Source: Aquisalinus luteolus (GTDB lineage: Bacteria; Pseudomonadota; Alphaproteobacteria; Caulobacterales; Parvularculaceae). From it: a stretch of 64,000 nt of DNA. The stretch spans positions 186,001 to 250,000 of the forward strand of contig NZ_VCJR02000003.1 in the NCBI RefSeq assembly GCF_009712425.2. The letters are read 5' to 3'. The notes under the pieces were generated by a model, which saw only the letters and a list, made by a program, of their open reading frames with translations, did not search any database and was not told the origin of the DNA. A program made the position numbers and the translations under genes. Positions 44,520 through 54,200 of the stretch are shown here, in pieces (positions within the stretch are counted from its first letter, which is position 1; each line of letters starts with the position of its first letter).

Positions 44520-45214
44520 AAACCATCGGCCTTATCGGCGGCATGAGCTGGGAAAGCTCTGCCGTCTATTATCGCCTGATCAATCAGGGTGTCCGGCAGC
44601 GGCTGGGCGGTGCCCATTCCGCCCGCTCGCTGATGCTGTCGGTAGATTTCGGCGAGGTCGAAAAGCTGCAGCACGAAGGTAAGTGGGAGCCGCTCTCGCA
44701 GATCATGGTGGATGCAGCGTCGGACCTGCAGAAGGGTGGTGCCGACTGTGTCGTGATCTGCACCAACACCATGCACAAAATGGCGGATGATGTCGCTGCG
44801 TCGGTTTCCATCCCGCTATTGCATATTGCGGATGCAGCGGCTGAGCGGGTCAAGGCGGACGGCATCAAACGCGTCGGCCTGCTCGGCACGGCCTTTACGA
44901 TGGAACAGGATTTCTACAAGGGGCGGCTGCGTGAGCGCCACGGATTGGACGTCATCATCCCCGGCGAGCAGGACAGGAAAGCCGTACACGATGTAATTTA
45001 TAGCGAATTGATCGTCGGCAAGGTCGAGAATGCCTCTCGCAGGGCTTATCAGGGCATCATAGCCAGGCTGACAGACGAGGGCGCTGAAGCGATCATCCTC
45101 GGCTGTACGGAAATCATGCTGCTGGTCGGGCCGGATGACTGCCCCGTGCCGCTCTATGACACGACAGTGATCCATGCGGCTGCAGCGGTTGATTTCGCGC
45201 TCTCGTCCGGCTGA
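44516..45214 (+). CDS. Aspartate/glutamate racemase family protein
   Basis: 232-residue cytoplasmic enzyme of the PLP-independent racemase family. Both catalytic cysteines are present: CTNTMHK (near residue 82) and GCTEIMLL (near residue 198). The start MKTIGLIGGMSWESSAVYY is diagnostic of the RacD/YgeA branch. Translationally coupled to the esterase gene, an unexpected partner; substrate could be aspartate or a broader range. Confidence 0.93.
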   Translation: MKTIGLIGGMSWESSAVYYRLINQGVRQRLGGAHSARSLMLSVDFGEVEKLQHEGKWEPLSQIMVDAASDLQKGGADCVVICTNTMHKMADDVAASVSIPLLHIADAAAERVKADGIKRVGLLGTAFTMEQDFYKGRLRERHGLDVIIPGEQDRKAVHDVIYSELIVGKVENASRRAYQGIIARLTDEGAEAIILGCTEIMLLVGPDDCPVPLYDTTVIHAAAAVDFALSSG

Positions 45215-45280
45215 CCGACAGTTGCCAAGTCCGGCGCAAAACCCTTACGCTCCAACCTCAAGAGGTGAGGGAGCCTTCGC

Positions 45281-46558
45281 ATGAAGAAAATATTCAAATC
45301 CACTGGCGCGATCATGGCCATCATCGGGCTGATGACTGGTGCCCAGGCCGGTGCGCAAACGACGCTGGTCAAGGCCGCGCGCTATCTCGACATGGACAGC
45401 GGCCGATATGTTTCACCGGCGACGGTGCTTGTCGAGAATGGGCGTATCGCTTCCCTGTCGCCGAGCGCGGAGCAGGTGAACAACGCGGACGAGACCATCG
45501 ATCTCGGCGGTCGTACCCTGCTGCCGGGGTTCATCGATATGCATACCCATCTTGCCTATGACATTGGCACGGACTGGGTGACGGAGCCGGTGCGATGGAC
45601 CGAGGCGGACTTCGCCCTGCGCGGCGCGTCGAACGCGAAAAAGACACTGGAAGCAGGCTTTACCACGGTACGCGAGCTTGGCTCGCCAATGAATGTCTCC
45701 TCCTCGCTGGACGAGGCCGCCAATCGCGGGTTGATCGTCGCGCCGCGCATCTTCGCTGCGAATTCCTCGCTCAGTGTCACCGGCGGCCATTGCGACGTCA
45801 CCGGCTTTGCGCCTGGCATCCTGGAGGGGGACGTGAAATCCGGCCTTGCTGACGGCGCTGATGAATTCCTGAAAGCGACCCGCTACCAGATCAAGCATGG
45901 TGCCAAGGTCATCAAGGTCTGCGCCACCGCCGGCGTCCTGTCGTTCGAGGCGACCCTAGGTGCCCAGCAGATGACCATGGAAGAGATGCGCGCCGTCGTT
46001 GAGGAAGCAGAACGCCATGGCGTGCGCGTCGCTGCCCACGCCCACGGCACGGAGGGCATCATTGCCGCGTCAGAAGCGGGCATCCATTCCATCGAGCATG
46101 CTTCGATCATCACCGATGAAGCGGCGAGGGTACTGAAGGCAAACGGCACCTATATCGTGCCGACACTCTATCTGTCGGAATCCATCGACTATGACGCCCT
46201 GCCAGCCCCCATCCGCAAGAAGGCGGAAGATGTCATGCCGATGATGGATGAGAGCTTCAGGGTCGCCATGCGGCGCGGGGTGAAGATTGCCTTCGGCACG
46301 GATGCGGGGGTCTATCCCCATGGAGATAACGCGAAGGAATTCGCCTATCGCGTCAATCTCGGCCAGTCCGAGATCGAGGCATTGCGCAGCGCAACGACCT
46401 ATGCGGCCGACCTGCTGGGCGTGAGTGATCGTGGCCTGATCGCGCAGGGTAGATATGCCGATATCGTCGCGGTCGATGGCGACCCGCTGGAGGATATCAC
46501 CACGACCGAAACAGTCTCCTTCGTCATGAAGGGCGGCACAGTGTTTGTAGCGCCCTGA
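45281..46558 (+). CDS. Secreted metal-dependent amidohydrolase (Xaa-Pro dipeptidase-like)
   Basis: 425 residues with a signal peptide (GAQAGAQ). Amidohydrolase superfamily: HTH in LPGFIDMHTHLAYD, metal-bridging Lys in GAKVIKVCATAGVLS, His ligands in VAAHAHGTEGI and IEHASI, and Asp in FGTDAGVYPHGDNAKEF. This set matches the subgroup of imidazolonepropionase/prolidase-like secreted dipeptidases. The precise substrate is unknown. GAGGTGAGGG lies upstream. Confidence 0.93.
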   Translation: MKKIFKSTGAIMAIIGLMTGAQAGAQTTLVKAARYLDMDSGRYVSPATVLVENGRIASLSPSAEQVNNADETIDLGGRTLLPGFIDMHTHLAYDIGTDWVTEPVRWTEADFALRGASNAKKTLEAGFTTVRELGSPMNVSSSLDEAANRGLIVAPRIFAANSSLSVTGGHCDVTGFAPGILEGDVKSGLADGADEFLKATRYQIKHGAKVIKVCATAGVLSFEATLGAQQMTMEEMRAVVEEAERHGVRVAAHAHGTEGIIAASEAGIHSIEHASIITDEAARVLKANGTYIVPTLYLSESIDYDALPAPIRKKAEDVMPMMDESFRVAMRRGVKIAFGTDAGVYPHGDNAKEFAYRVNLGQSEIEALRSATTYAADLLGVSDRGLIAQGRYADIVAVDGDPLEDITTTETVSFVMKGGTVFVAP

Positions 46559-46559
46559 C

Positions 46560-47027
46560 ATGGCCGATAGCGAAGACAAACTCAAGCCCGCCTTTCTGGC
46601 GACAGCTGCTTCCGGCGCTACGCTGCTGGCGGTTGTGTCATTTTCCGGCGCCTTGTGGCCGTATTCTCCCAACGAGACGGCACAGGCTCATCTGGCCTTC
46701 GCCAATGCGGTAGCTTTCATCGGGTTTCTGGCAGTGACAATGATCTGGTGTTCAGGTGCTTTGTTACGCAAAACAGCACTGGTTGACCAGATAACGGCCA
46801 TCGCCAATCTGGCTGCCGTTCTGGTTTTCTTTATTTGTATGATCTTTGCCAGCATCCAAGTCACAGAGAGCATGAACGCTTGGTTCGAAGCCCCGCCCCG
46901 TATGCCGCCCTGGCTGATCCGGCTGACCCAGATCGTCATGCTGGTGGGGCTTATCCCTTTGATTTGTGCGCTTTTCTGGCGGCTGCTGGCGCCCGTCTTC
47001 CGGCTTTTCGGGAGCAGAAAACGCTAG
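46560..47027 (+). CDS. Small membrane protein of unknown function
   Basis: 155 residues with four hydrophobic helices (about 13-33, 44-66, 78-100, 120-145). No recognised family. It begins one base after the amidohydrolase stop, so it is probably cotranscribed with it. Confidence 0.75.
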   Translation: MADSEDKLKPAFLATAASGATLLAVVSFSGALWPYSPNETAQAHLAFANAVAFIGFLAVTMIWCSGALLRKTALVDQITAIANLAAVLVFFICMIFASIQVTESMNAWFEAPPRMPPWLIRLTQIVMLVGLIPLICALFWRLLAPVFRLFGSRKR

Positions 47028-47149
47028 GGAATGTCGGGCTTCTGCGCTTGCACCGGGCCGGATTCTCGGCAACACTGGTCTCTAATGGGGCCCGCGCCTT
47101 TGGCAGCGGGGAAGCTTGGTGGAGGCCCGATGCCAGTATCGGGGGGTAT

Positions 47150-48433
47150 ATGACGTCAGAAGTTGTGTTGATGAACCGCAGTGCCGTGGCCATGGCCGCG
47201 GACAGCGCCGTGACGATTTCCGGCGCGAACTATCTGAAGACCTATAATTCGGTCGACAAGCTGTTCCCGCTGGTCGACGGCCAGCCGGTCGCGGTCATGA
47301 TCTATAACAATGCAGAGATCATGTCGACGCCGTGGGAAACGGTCATCTCGCTCTATCGCGAGCATGCCGCCGGCAAGCCGATGGACACGATCGAGGCCTA
47401 TGCCCAGGACTTCCTGAACTTCATTTCCGGCAATCCGGACCTGTTCCCGCCGGACCATCAGGACACGGAATTCTTCAAGCATGTGCTGGTCGTCTTCACC
47501 ATACTTGCCGAGGATTTCGACTATCAGGTCGCCAAGTTCATCGAGGCCAAGGCGGGCAGGGTGCGCGACCACATCAACCAGATCTTCGAATTCGTGGTCG
47601 AGCAACTGCACAATGACTACCAGCGCAATCTCGACGATACCCCGCGCCCGGACCTCGACGCCTTCCCGCAGGGCATGGATGAGCAGATCCGCCGCCGCTA
47701 CAAGGCGGAGATCAACGAGCTGATCGAGGCGCTGGTGCAGGCGCTGGCGCAGGACCATCCCGGCCTGCACATCACGGATAAGCTGCGCGCAAGACTGACG
47801 GATATCGCCGTCTATTCCGTCACTCGCGATGCGTTCTTCGAGCACTATACCGGCGTCGTTTTTGCGGGCTTCGGGCGGCAGGACAAATATCCCTCCATGC
47901 GTTCCTACCTGACCTCGTCTGTCGTGCTCGGCCTGCTGAAGCACCGTCAGGACCGGATTGCCGATATGGGCTCCAATTCCGGCCCGGTCGTCCAGCCGTT
48001 TGCGCAGGACAGGATGATCCGCACCTTCCTGACTGGCATGGACGGGTATCTGCGCATGTTCATGTTCGGCGAGACGCTGAAGTTGACGACCAATGTCGTC
48101 TCCGACCTTGTCGGGCGCGTGCCGGGCCTGAGCGATGACCAGCGGCAAACGCTGTGGGCGGATTATTCGGAAAACAACATGGTCATGGCGCTGCGGGAGT
48201 TCTTCCGCTCCGTCGACCGTTACCAGCATATCGTCCATACGCTGCCGATCTATCGCGCGATCCAGACTCTGCCGAAGAAAGAGCTGGGCGAGACCGCGGC
48301 AAGCTTGATCAAGCTGAACTCCTTCCAGCAGAAGGTCATGAACTCCATCGAGACCGTCGGCGGGCCGATCGATGTTGCCGTCATCACCCGCAATGGCGGG
48401 CTGGAGTGGCGCACAGAAAAAGCGGAGCTGTAA
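47150..48433 (+). CDS. Putative N-terminal nucleophile (proteasome-like) hydrolase, uncharacterised
   Basis: 427 residues. The start MTSEVVLMNRSAVAMAADSAVT resembles mature proteasome beta/HslV subunits: removal of Met would leave Thr1, Asp falls exactly at position 17 (AADSAVT), and a Lys lies near the expected position 33 (VDKLFPL, residue 36). Then comes an Ntn-like strand VAVMIYNNAEIMSTPWETVI, a long alpha-helical insert (about 75-215), a second conserved region VVFAGFGRQDKYPSMRSY, and a tail with GGPIDVAVITRNGG. A homologous family of hypothetical proteins exists to my memory, without known function. ATG 47150 follows GGGGGG. Followed one base later by a partner gene. Confidence 0.7.
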   Translation: MTSEVVLMNRSAVAMAADSAVTISGANYLKTYNSVDKLFPLVDGQPVAVMIYNNAEIMSTPWETVISLYREHAAGKPMDTIEAYAQDFLNFISGNPDLFPPDHQDTEFFKHVLVVFTILAEDFDYQVAKFIEAKAGRVRDHINQIFEFVVEQLHNDYQRNLDDTPRPDLDAFPQGMDEQIRRRYKAEINELIEALVQALAQDHPGLHITDKLRARLTDIAVYSVTRDAFFEHYTGVVFAGFGRQDKYPSMRSYLTSSVVLGLLKHRQDRIADMGSNSGPVVQPFAQDRMIRTFLTGMDGYLRMFMFGETLKLTTNVVSDLVGRVPGLSDDQRQTLWADYSENNMVMALREFFRSVDRYQHIVHTLPIYRAIQTLPKKELGETAASLIKLNSFQQKVMNSIETVGGPIDVAVITRNGGLEWRTEKAEL

Positions 48434-48434
48434 G

Positions 48435-48896
48435 ATGAGCAAAAGTGGCGATCGCCTGAAACAGATCTGGCAGGGCTTTGAATCCCGCACCACCCGCAAC
48501 CTGACCGGCTCCGGCGTTGATAACATTCCGCGTCCACAGATCGAGGAGATGGAGCGCCATCGCTCGCTGCTGGAGACGGCCCACAAGGCGGCATCCGTGC
48601 CGATGCCTGAAGGGGTCGAGGAGCCTTCGAAGGCTGCCTTCGATGCGCTGCGCTCTCGCCTGACAAGCTTCGACCAGAAAGGCCGGCCGGAGAAAAAGCA
48701 GTACAAGCCTGCTGCCGAGCCCGAGGTCAACATGACAGCCGCCGAAACGCTGCACACAGAGCAGCTGATCCGCGACCTGAAAGTGACCGAGAACCTGACT
48801 GCGCGCCGCGAACTCGATTATATGGGCTATGCTGCGAAGATGCAGGCCGAGCGCGACAGCCGCCGCAAGCGCAAGAAATTCCTCGGTCTTTTCTAG
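48435..48896 (+). CDS. Hypothetical protein coupled to the Ntn-like hydrolase
   Basis: 153-residue cytoplasmic protein, strongly charged, predicted mostly helical, ending in a basic tail (ERDSRRKRKKFLGLF). Its ATG lies one base after the stop of the Ntn-like gene, indicating translational coupling, so it is a likely partner, substrate or regulator. A longer in-frame start at 48372 lies inside the upstream gene. No domain recognised. Confidence 0.75.
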   Translation: MSKSGDRLKQIWQGFESRTTRNLTGSGVDNIPRPQIEEMERHRSLLETAHKAASVPMPEGVEEPSKAAFDALRSRLTSFDQKGRPEKKQYKPAAEPEVNMTAAETLHTEQLIRDLKVTENLTARRELDYMGYAAKMQAERDSRRKRKKFLGLF

Positions 48897-48970
48897 GCGC
48901 TTCATCAGCGACCTTTTCCATCAGCTCCTGCGTTCCTATCTGGTAGGATAGACAAACGGAGGAGTAACGG

Positions 48971-49294
48971 ATGCAGATCACTACCACCCCGCACGTTCCG
49001 GGCCGCGAGGTTACCGAAGCGCTTGGCGTCGTCACTGGCGAGGCCATCCTTGGCGTCAATATTTTCCGCGACCTGTTCGCCGGCCTGCGCGACATCATCG
49101 GCGGCCGGTCAGGCGGCTATCAGAAAGCCCTGCGTGAGGCGCGCGACCACGCCATGAACGACATGGCCGAAGAAGCCCGCGCGCTGGGGGCAGATGCCAT
49201 CATCGGTGTCGATCTCGATTATGAAAGTATCGACACCCAGAAAGGCGCGATGCTGATGGTCTCCGCCAGCGGTACAGCCGTAAAGCTGCGCTAA
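48971..49294 (+). CDS. YbjQ family (UPF0145) protein
   Basis: 107 residues matching Ybj[49 protein letters not shown] and [20 protein letters not shown]. The family forms pentamers; the role is unknown, though heavy-metal binding has been suggested. GGAGGAG precedes the ATG. Confidence 0.95.
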   Translation: MQITTTPHVPGREVTEALGVVTGEAILGVNIFRDLFAGLRDIIGGRSGGYQKALREARDHAMNDMAEEARALGADAIIGVDLDYESIDTQKGAMLMVSASGTAVKLR

Positions 49295-49300
49295 AATCAA

Positions 49301-49329
49301 CGCCCCGGCAGAAATTATCTGCCGGGGCG
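49301..49329. terminator. Stem-loop terminator between ybjQ-like and YbjN-like genes
   Basis: CGCCCCGGCAGA and TCTGCCGGGGCG form a perfect 12-bp stem with a 5-base loop between convergent genes. There is no long T-run, but the position supports bidirectional termination. Confidence 0.75.
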
Positions 49330-49354
49330 TGTGAAATTGTCCTTTGACAGAATG

Positions 49355-50023
49355 CTACTGGCCAATCAGGTCCGTATAGCCGTCATCATTCCAGCCTTGC
49401 GGGAAGCCGTCGATGGCAGCGCGCCGGATATCATTCTTCAGGCTGTCATGGCCTTCGCCCGATGTTGCGCTCAAGGCATTGCCGATCTTGCCATCGGTGC
49501 TAGCATCATCACCGAAAGAGGCTTCGACGCTGACTGAAGAGAAGTCACGATATTTGGCAACTGAATCGAAAAAGACCGCCAGGTCTACGCCCATCGTTTT
49601 GACCGAATAGCCGTAATCGGTGATCAGGTAGCGCTCGATCACCGTATCCTCTTCCCACTTCTCTGCATGGGCGAAAAAGAAGCCGTTATTGTACTGGTTG
49701 TTGCCTTCCAGCGAGAGTCCGCCCTGGAAGAAGGCGAGCATGGCGAGGCCCAGGCAGCGCGAGCCGTCGCCGCAAACGACCGGCATCAGGATAACCCGAT
49801 CAGCGCCGTTGATGGCCAGAACCGCCTCGCGCTCCATGATGGTGCCGACTTCATAGGTATAGCCATTGGCCGTCAGGATCGGCAGCAGGTTTGATGCCGA
49901 GAAATCGTAGATCATTGACGCATCGCTCGATGCCCCCAGTGAGTTCATCTGCGCACTGGCAGGCATGACCATGCCGGCGACAGCCATGCAGGCAGCAGAA
50001 AGTGTTACAGCAAGCTTATTCAT
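49355..50023 (-). CDS. Secreted YbjN-domain-like protein
   Basis: 222 residues with a signal peptide ending PASAQ. The mature part resembles YbjN/T3SS-chaperone-like folds: FSASNLLPILTANGYTYEV, then CGDGSRCLGLAMLAFFQGG with a likely disulfide, and EEDTVIERYLITDYGYSVKTMGVDLAVFF. Role unknown. GGAGGGG precedes the ATG. Confidence 0.75.
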   Translation of the reverse strand: MNKLAVTLSAACMAVAGMVMPASAQMNSLGASSDASMIYDFSASNLLPILTANGYTYEVGTIMEREAVLAINGADRVILMPVVCGDGSRCLGLAMLAFFQGGLSLEGNNQYNNGFFFAHAEKWEEDTVIERYLITDYGYSVKTMGVDLAVFFDSVAKYRDFSSVSVEASFGDDASTDGKIGNALSATSGEGHDSLKNDIRRAAIDGFPQGWNDDGYTDLIGQ

Positions 50024-50113
50024 GAAAAATTCCCCTCCAATTGACGCGATATCTCACCACCACGGCGCGGGAACGTCAATCACTAGATCAGGGGAGGTCT
50101 TGGGCCTCAGGGA

Positions 50114-51130
50114 CTAAAGAATCACTTCAGCGCCCTCGATATCTTCCCCGGCGAACAGGGCCGATATCTCGTCACGCGCCTCCATCGTCACCCGATAGCC
50201 GATATCGATGAATTCGTCTGCGCGGTCGAAGGACGTTGGTCCGGCGGCCCGCATGTCGGGCATCAGGCGTATATCGGGCTTGTGGATTTGCGCCTTCGCC
50301 TCTGCAAGCTGGGTCTGGAAGATATCGATGGTGGCGATCGCCGTCTCGAAGAAGTGCGGCGTTGCCTGCATCTTGGCCTTGGCCAGTTGTATCTGGCGTT
50401 CAACATAGTGGCGCGTGTTGGCGAGCAGGTGATGCAGCGGTTCGGGCAGCAGGTGTTGCTGCTCGACCAGCGGGGCCGGTTCGACGAGAGTCACGGCGCG
50501 GGTCGGGGGCGGGTCGAACCGTTCAAGGGTCAGCGCGACGGCGGTCAGGTCGACGGCAATGACTTTATCCGCGCCGAGCGAGCGGGCAAGATCGACTGGC
50601 ACAGGGTTGGAGAGGGCACCGTCGACAAACCAGTGGTCACCATGTTCATGGGGCAGTCTGGCAGCATGAATCACCATCGGGATTGCACTGGAGGCGCGCA
50701 CCGCGTCGATCACCGAACCCGTCGTGACCCAGTGTTCCCGGCCCGTGCCGAGGTCTGTGGCGTTGACGCCGAAGGGGATTGGCAGATCAGCGAAATCCTT
50801 GTCGGCATGGCGGAAAGCCTTGAACGCCGCATCGGGGTTCAGGAAACCGCCATGGGAGATGTTCACCGCAAAATCGCGCAAGGCAGCAAGCGGCCCCAGC
50901 TCCCGCGCCCATTTCTCGAACTCCGGCAGAACGCCGAGCAGATGCGCCCCGCCGACCAGCGCCCCGACAGAGCACCCGGCGATCACATCAGGCTTGTAGC
51001 CCATCTCGTCAAACGCACGCAGGACGCCGATATGCGCCCAGCCACGCGCCGCGCCGGAGCCGAGTGCCAGACCGATTTTCGGTCCCTTATTGGTAGATGC
51101 GGTTTGTGGCGTAAGGGATTTGTTAAGCAT
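50114..51130 (-). CDS. Patatin-like phospholipase (RssA/NTE type)
   Basis: 338-residue serine lipase. Oxyanion hole GSGAARGWAHIGVLRAF, nucleophile Ser in GCSVGALVGGAHL and catalytic Asp in WFVDGALSNPVPV form the patatin dyad. A helical C-terminal part (about 215-338) follows. Its start codon lies inside a perfect CtrA box, and it diverges from cckA. Confidence 0.93.
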   Translation of the reverse strand: MLNKSLTPQTASTNKGPKIGLALGSGAARGWAHIGVLRAFDEMGYKPDVIAGCSVGALVGGAHLLGVLPEFEKWARELGPLAALRDFAVNISHGGFLNPDAAFKAFRHADKDFADLPIPFGVNATDLGTGREHWVTTGSVIDAVRASSAIPMVIHAARLPHEHGDHWFVDGALSNPVPVDLARSLGADKVIAVDLTAVALTLERFDPPPTRAVTLVEPAPLVEQQHLLPEPLHHLLANTRHYVERQIQLAKAKMQATPHFFETAIATIDIFQTQLAEAKAQIHKPDIRLMPDMRAAGPTSFDRADEFIDIGYRVTMEARDEISALFAGEDIEGAEVIL

Positions 51131-51138
51131 TCATTAAC
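51123..51138. promoter_or_regulatory. Perfect CtrA box between patatin and cckA genes
   Basis: TTAAGCATTCATTAAC equals the CtrA consensus TTAA-N7-TTAAC at all nine fixed positions. It covers the start codon of the patatin gene and lies about 140 bases before the cckA start. Binding could repress the patatin gene and influence cckA. Confidence 0.7.
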
Positions 51139-51276
51139 ATTCTTCTTCTCGAACGGCATTCACCGGGCGTGCGACTCTGGATAACTTACCGGGTCGGCAC
51201 TCTGGTCCCGGCTTGCGAACACTTGCACGTTACCGTTTCACACGCGGTCTGTCTCACACTGGCATAGGAAATACAT

Positions 51277-54200
51277 ATGCTGCAGGGCTTCAAAAAGAAA
51301 TCAACCTCGGCACAGAAAGAGCGCAAGAAAAGCTCTCTCGATGATCTGCCGAAGGATGTGAGTTTCGAGGACAAGACCCTCGCCAAGAGCTTCGATGACG
51401 CCTTTGAAGCGACTGCGCCTTCAGAAGTGAGGCGGGAGAACAAGATATCCACCAGCGAGAACAAGGGTTCTACGAAAGGTGAGGGCAAGAGCCAGCGGGG
51501 CGCCCTCGGCATTTCCGCCATTGACGAATTGCGCATGGCGATGAAGGCCGAAGAGAAGGACGACGTTTCGACTGCCAACCGGCCATCACGGGAGGGTGAA
51601 GATGAACCTGCCGCCAATCCGGTCGAAGCCCAGCAGAGCCGAATCATCGAACAGCTGGAAAAAGCCGAGAAGAAGTCCGCGACCGATAAACCCGCCGCCG
51701 TGACTGCTGCTGCCAATGAAGAGGACAGCGATGATACACCGCAGGCTGACCCTCAAGCAGCACCGCAGCCTGCCGCAGCCCCTGCCCAGACATCCGTCAT
51801 CGACCTGGAGCCGGAAAAACCGTCGCTGATCAATCGCCTGTTCGAGAAGGTCGCGCCCTTTATCGTCTGGGGCTCGATGGGCTGCGTCGTCGCCAGCGTC
51901 CTCTATGCGCTGACGGTGGGTGTCGCCTCCGGTGTGCCGTGGCTGATCCTGCTCGGCGGTCTTGCCGGTATCCTCCTGCTGATGATCGGCGGGGCGGTGA
52001 CGAAATCCTTCTCGCCGCTGATGCTGGCGGGCGTGCTGATGCACCGGGCGACCGGCAACGACAAGACCCGTGCCGTGCAGCTTGCGGGCAAGGATATACT
52101 CGAGCCGCTGGGCCTTGCCGAAGACATCCTGAATGCCGACAAGGATGCGCGTCTCGTGACCACGCGTGAGGGCGTCGTTGTCTATGCCAACGAGGCCTAT
52201 CAGCAGGTCGCCGAACAGGCTGGTATTCGCGGCACCTCCGGCCTGCCGCCGCGCATAGACCGGTTGTTCAATGCGTCCGGTCCTGAATCGCGCAAGGTCT
52301 TCCGCCTGTGCCGCGCGGCCAAGTCCGGCCAGCCGACCGAAGAGATCATCACCCAGATGATGGGCGCAGAGGCCGGGGCCGCCCGCCTGCGCCGGTTCGA
52401 GATTTCCCTGCGCGTAATGCGCGACAAGGGCGAGCACATCGCCTGGCGCCTGCGTGAGCAGGAAGTCGAGGATGTGGTCGACACGCTGACAACTGCCTAT
52501 CGCAAATATCCGCGCCCGGTCTTCGGGCTGGAGCGTTCCGGCCAGATTGTCTGGTACAACGAGGCGATGGCCGAATGGGTCGGTACAATCAAGGGCTCAC
52601 TACAGCTGTCCGATTTCATCCTTGGTGAGGCTGACGACATTGTCGAGGAGCTGTGGGACGAGAACGAGAAGCCGACCGAGTCACGCATGCGCAAGCGGGC
52701 AGGGGGCGCGGTGGATATCTCCCTGACGCCATTCCTGCGCGGCGGCGTTGGCGAAGGCTTTGTTTGCATCGAACTGCAACCCGTCGAGGTCGGCGATGCT
52801 GCTGCCCGGGAGCTTGCCAGCGCGTCCGGTGACATGACGGAAGCACCGTTCGGTATTGCGGTGGTCGAGGGCGATATCGGGTCCGATGCGCGGCTTGCCG
52901 AGATCAACAAGGTCTTTGCGGATCTTTTCGAGATCGAAGGCAACAACCCGCTGTTCTCCGAATGCTTCTCCGAGCAGGTCGCACGCGATCTTGCCTCAGC
53001 GCTGAAGACACGCAACACCAATTCAGCGCTGGCCCGACCTGTCGAGGTCAAGATCGGCGATGGTGCTTCTGCGAAGTTCGTTCATCTCTATGCACGGCCG
53101 GTCAAACGCCGCCGTGGCAGCTATGGCAAGCGCCAGACCGTACTCTATTCCGTGGACGTTTCTTTCCAGAAACGCATGGAAGAGGATTATTCGCAGGACC
53201 AGAAGCTGAAGACGATCGGTCACCTTGCAGGGTCGATCGCCCACGACTTCAACAACCTGCTGCTAGTTATCATGGGCTCCTGCGAGTTCCTGATGCGCCG
53301 TCACGCGGCGGGCGATCCGTCCTATCCGGACCTTGTCCTGATCCAGCAAAACGCCCAGCGGGCCAAGAACCTGACTTCGAACCTGCTCGCCTTCTCACGC
53401 AAGCAGACGCTGCAGTCCGAGGTGCTGTCGGTCACCGAGATGCTGCGCGACTTCTCGCCTTTCCTCAATCGGTCGATTACCGAACGGGTGACGCTGAATG
53501 TCGTTAATGGCCGCGGCCTGCCCAAGGTGAAAGCCGACAAGGGCCAGCTGGAACTCGCCGTGATGAACCTCGCGGTCAATGCCCGTGATGCGATGCCGAA
53601 AGGCGGTGAGCTGACGATCGAGACCAAGCTGGTCAAGGCACCTGACGTCGCAGCCTATGGCTATGCGGTGCTCGACGATGTCGACCAGGTGCTGATCGAA
53701 GTGTCGGACTCAGGCACCGGCGTGCCCGAGGATATCGCCGAAAAAATCTTCGAACCGTTCTTCACCACCAAGGGTGAAGGCAAGGGCACGGGCCTCGGCC
53801 TGTCGACCGTGTACGGTGTCATCGGCCAGATGGGCGGGCGTATCTTCCTGCACAACAGGCCGGGCGAGGGGGCGACCTTCCGAATCTTCCTGCCGGCCTC
53901 CTATGAGGAGGAGACCACCAGGGAGGCCCCGGCCGACGGTGCCAACAAGGTGTCCGAATCCGCCGACCTGACCGGCAAGGGCCGTATCCTGATCGTCGAG
54001 GACGAGGACGGCGCGCGCACCATCGTCGTCCGCGCGCTGCAGATGTGCGGCTACGAGATCGTCGAGGCGACCGATGGCGAAGAGGCGATGGATATCCTCG
54101 ATGAAGATGACAAGCCGTTCGATCTCGTCCTGTCCGACATCATGATGCCGGAAATGGACGGGCCGACCTTCATTCAGGAGGCGGGAGAGCGCCTGGGCAA

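Noticed and set aside
47156-48757. 533-codon antisense frame across the Ntn-like and partner genes
   Set aside because: Shadow of two sense genes with good starts, motifs and coupling; its composition (Arg/Val/His-rich) is typical of antisense frames.
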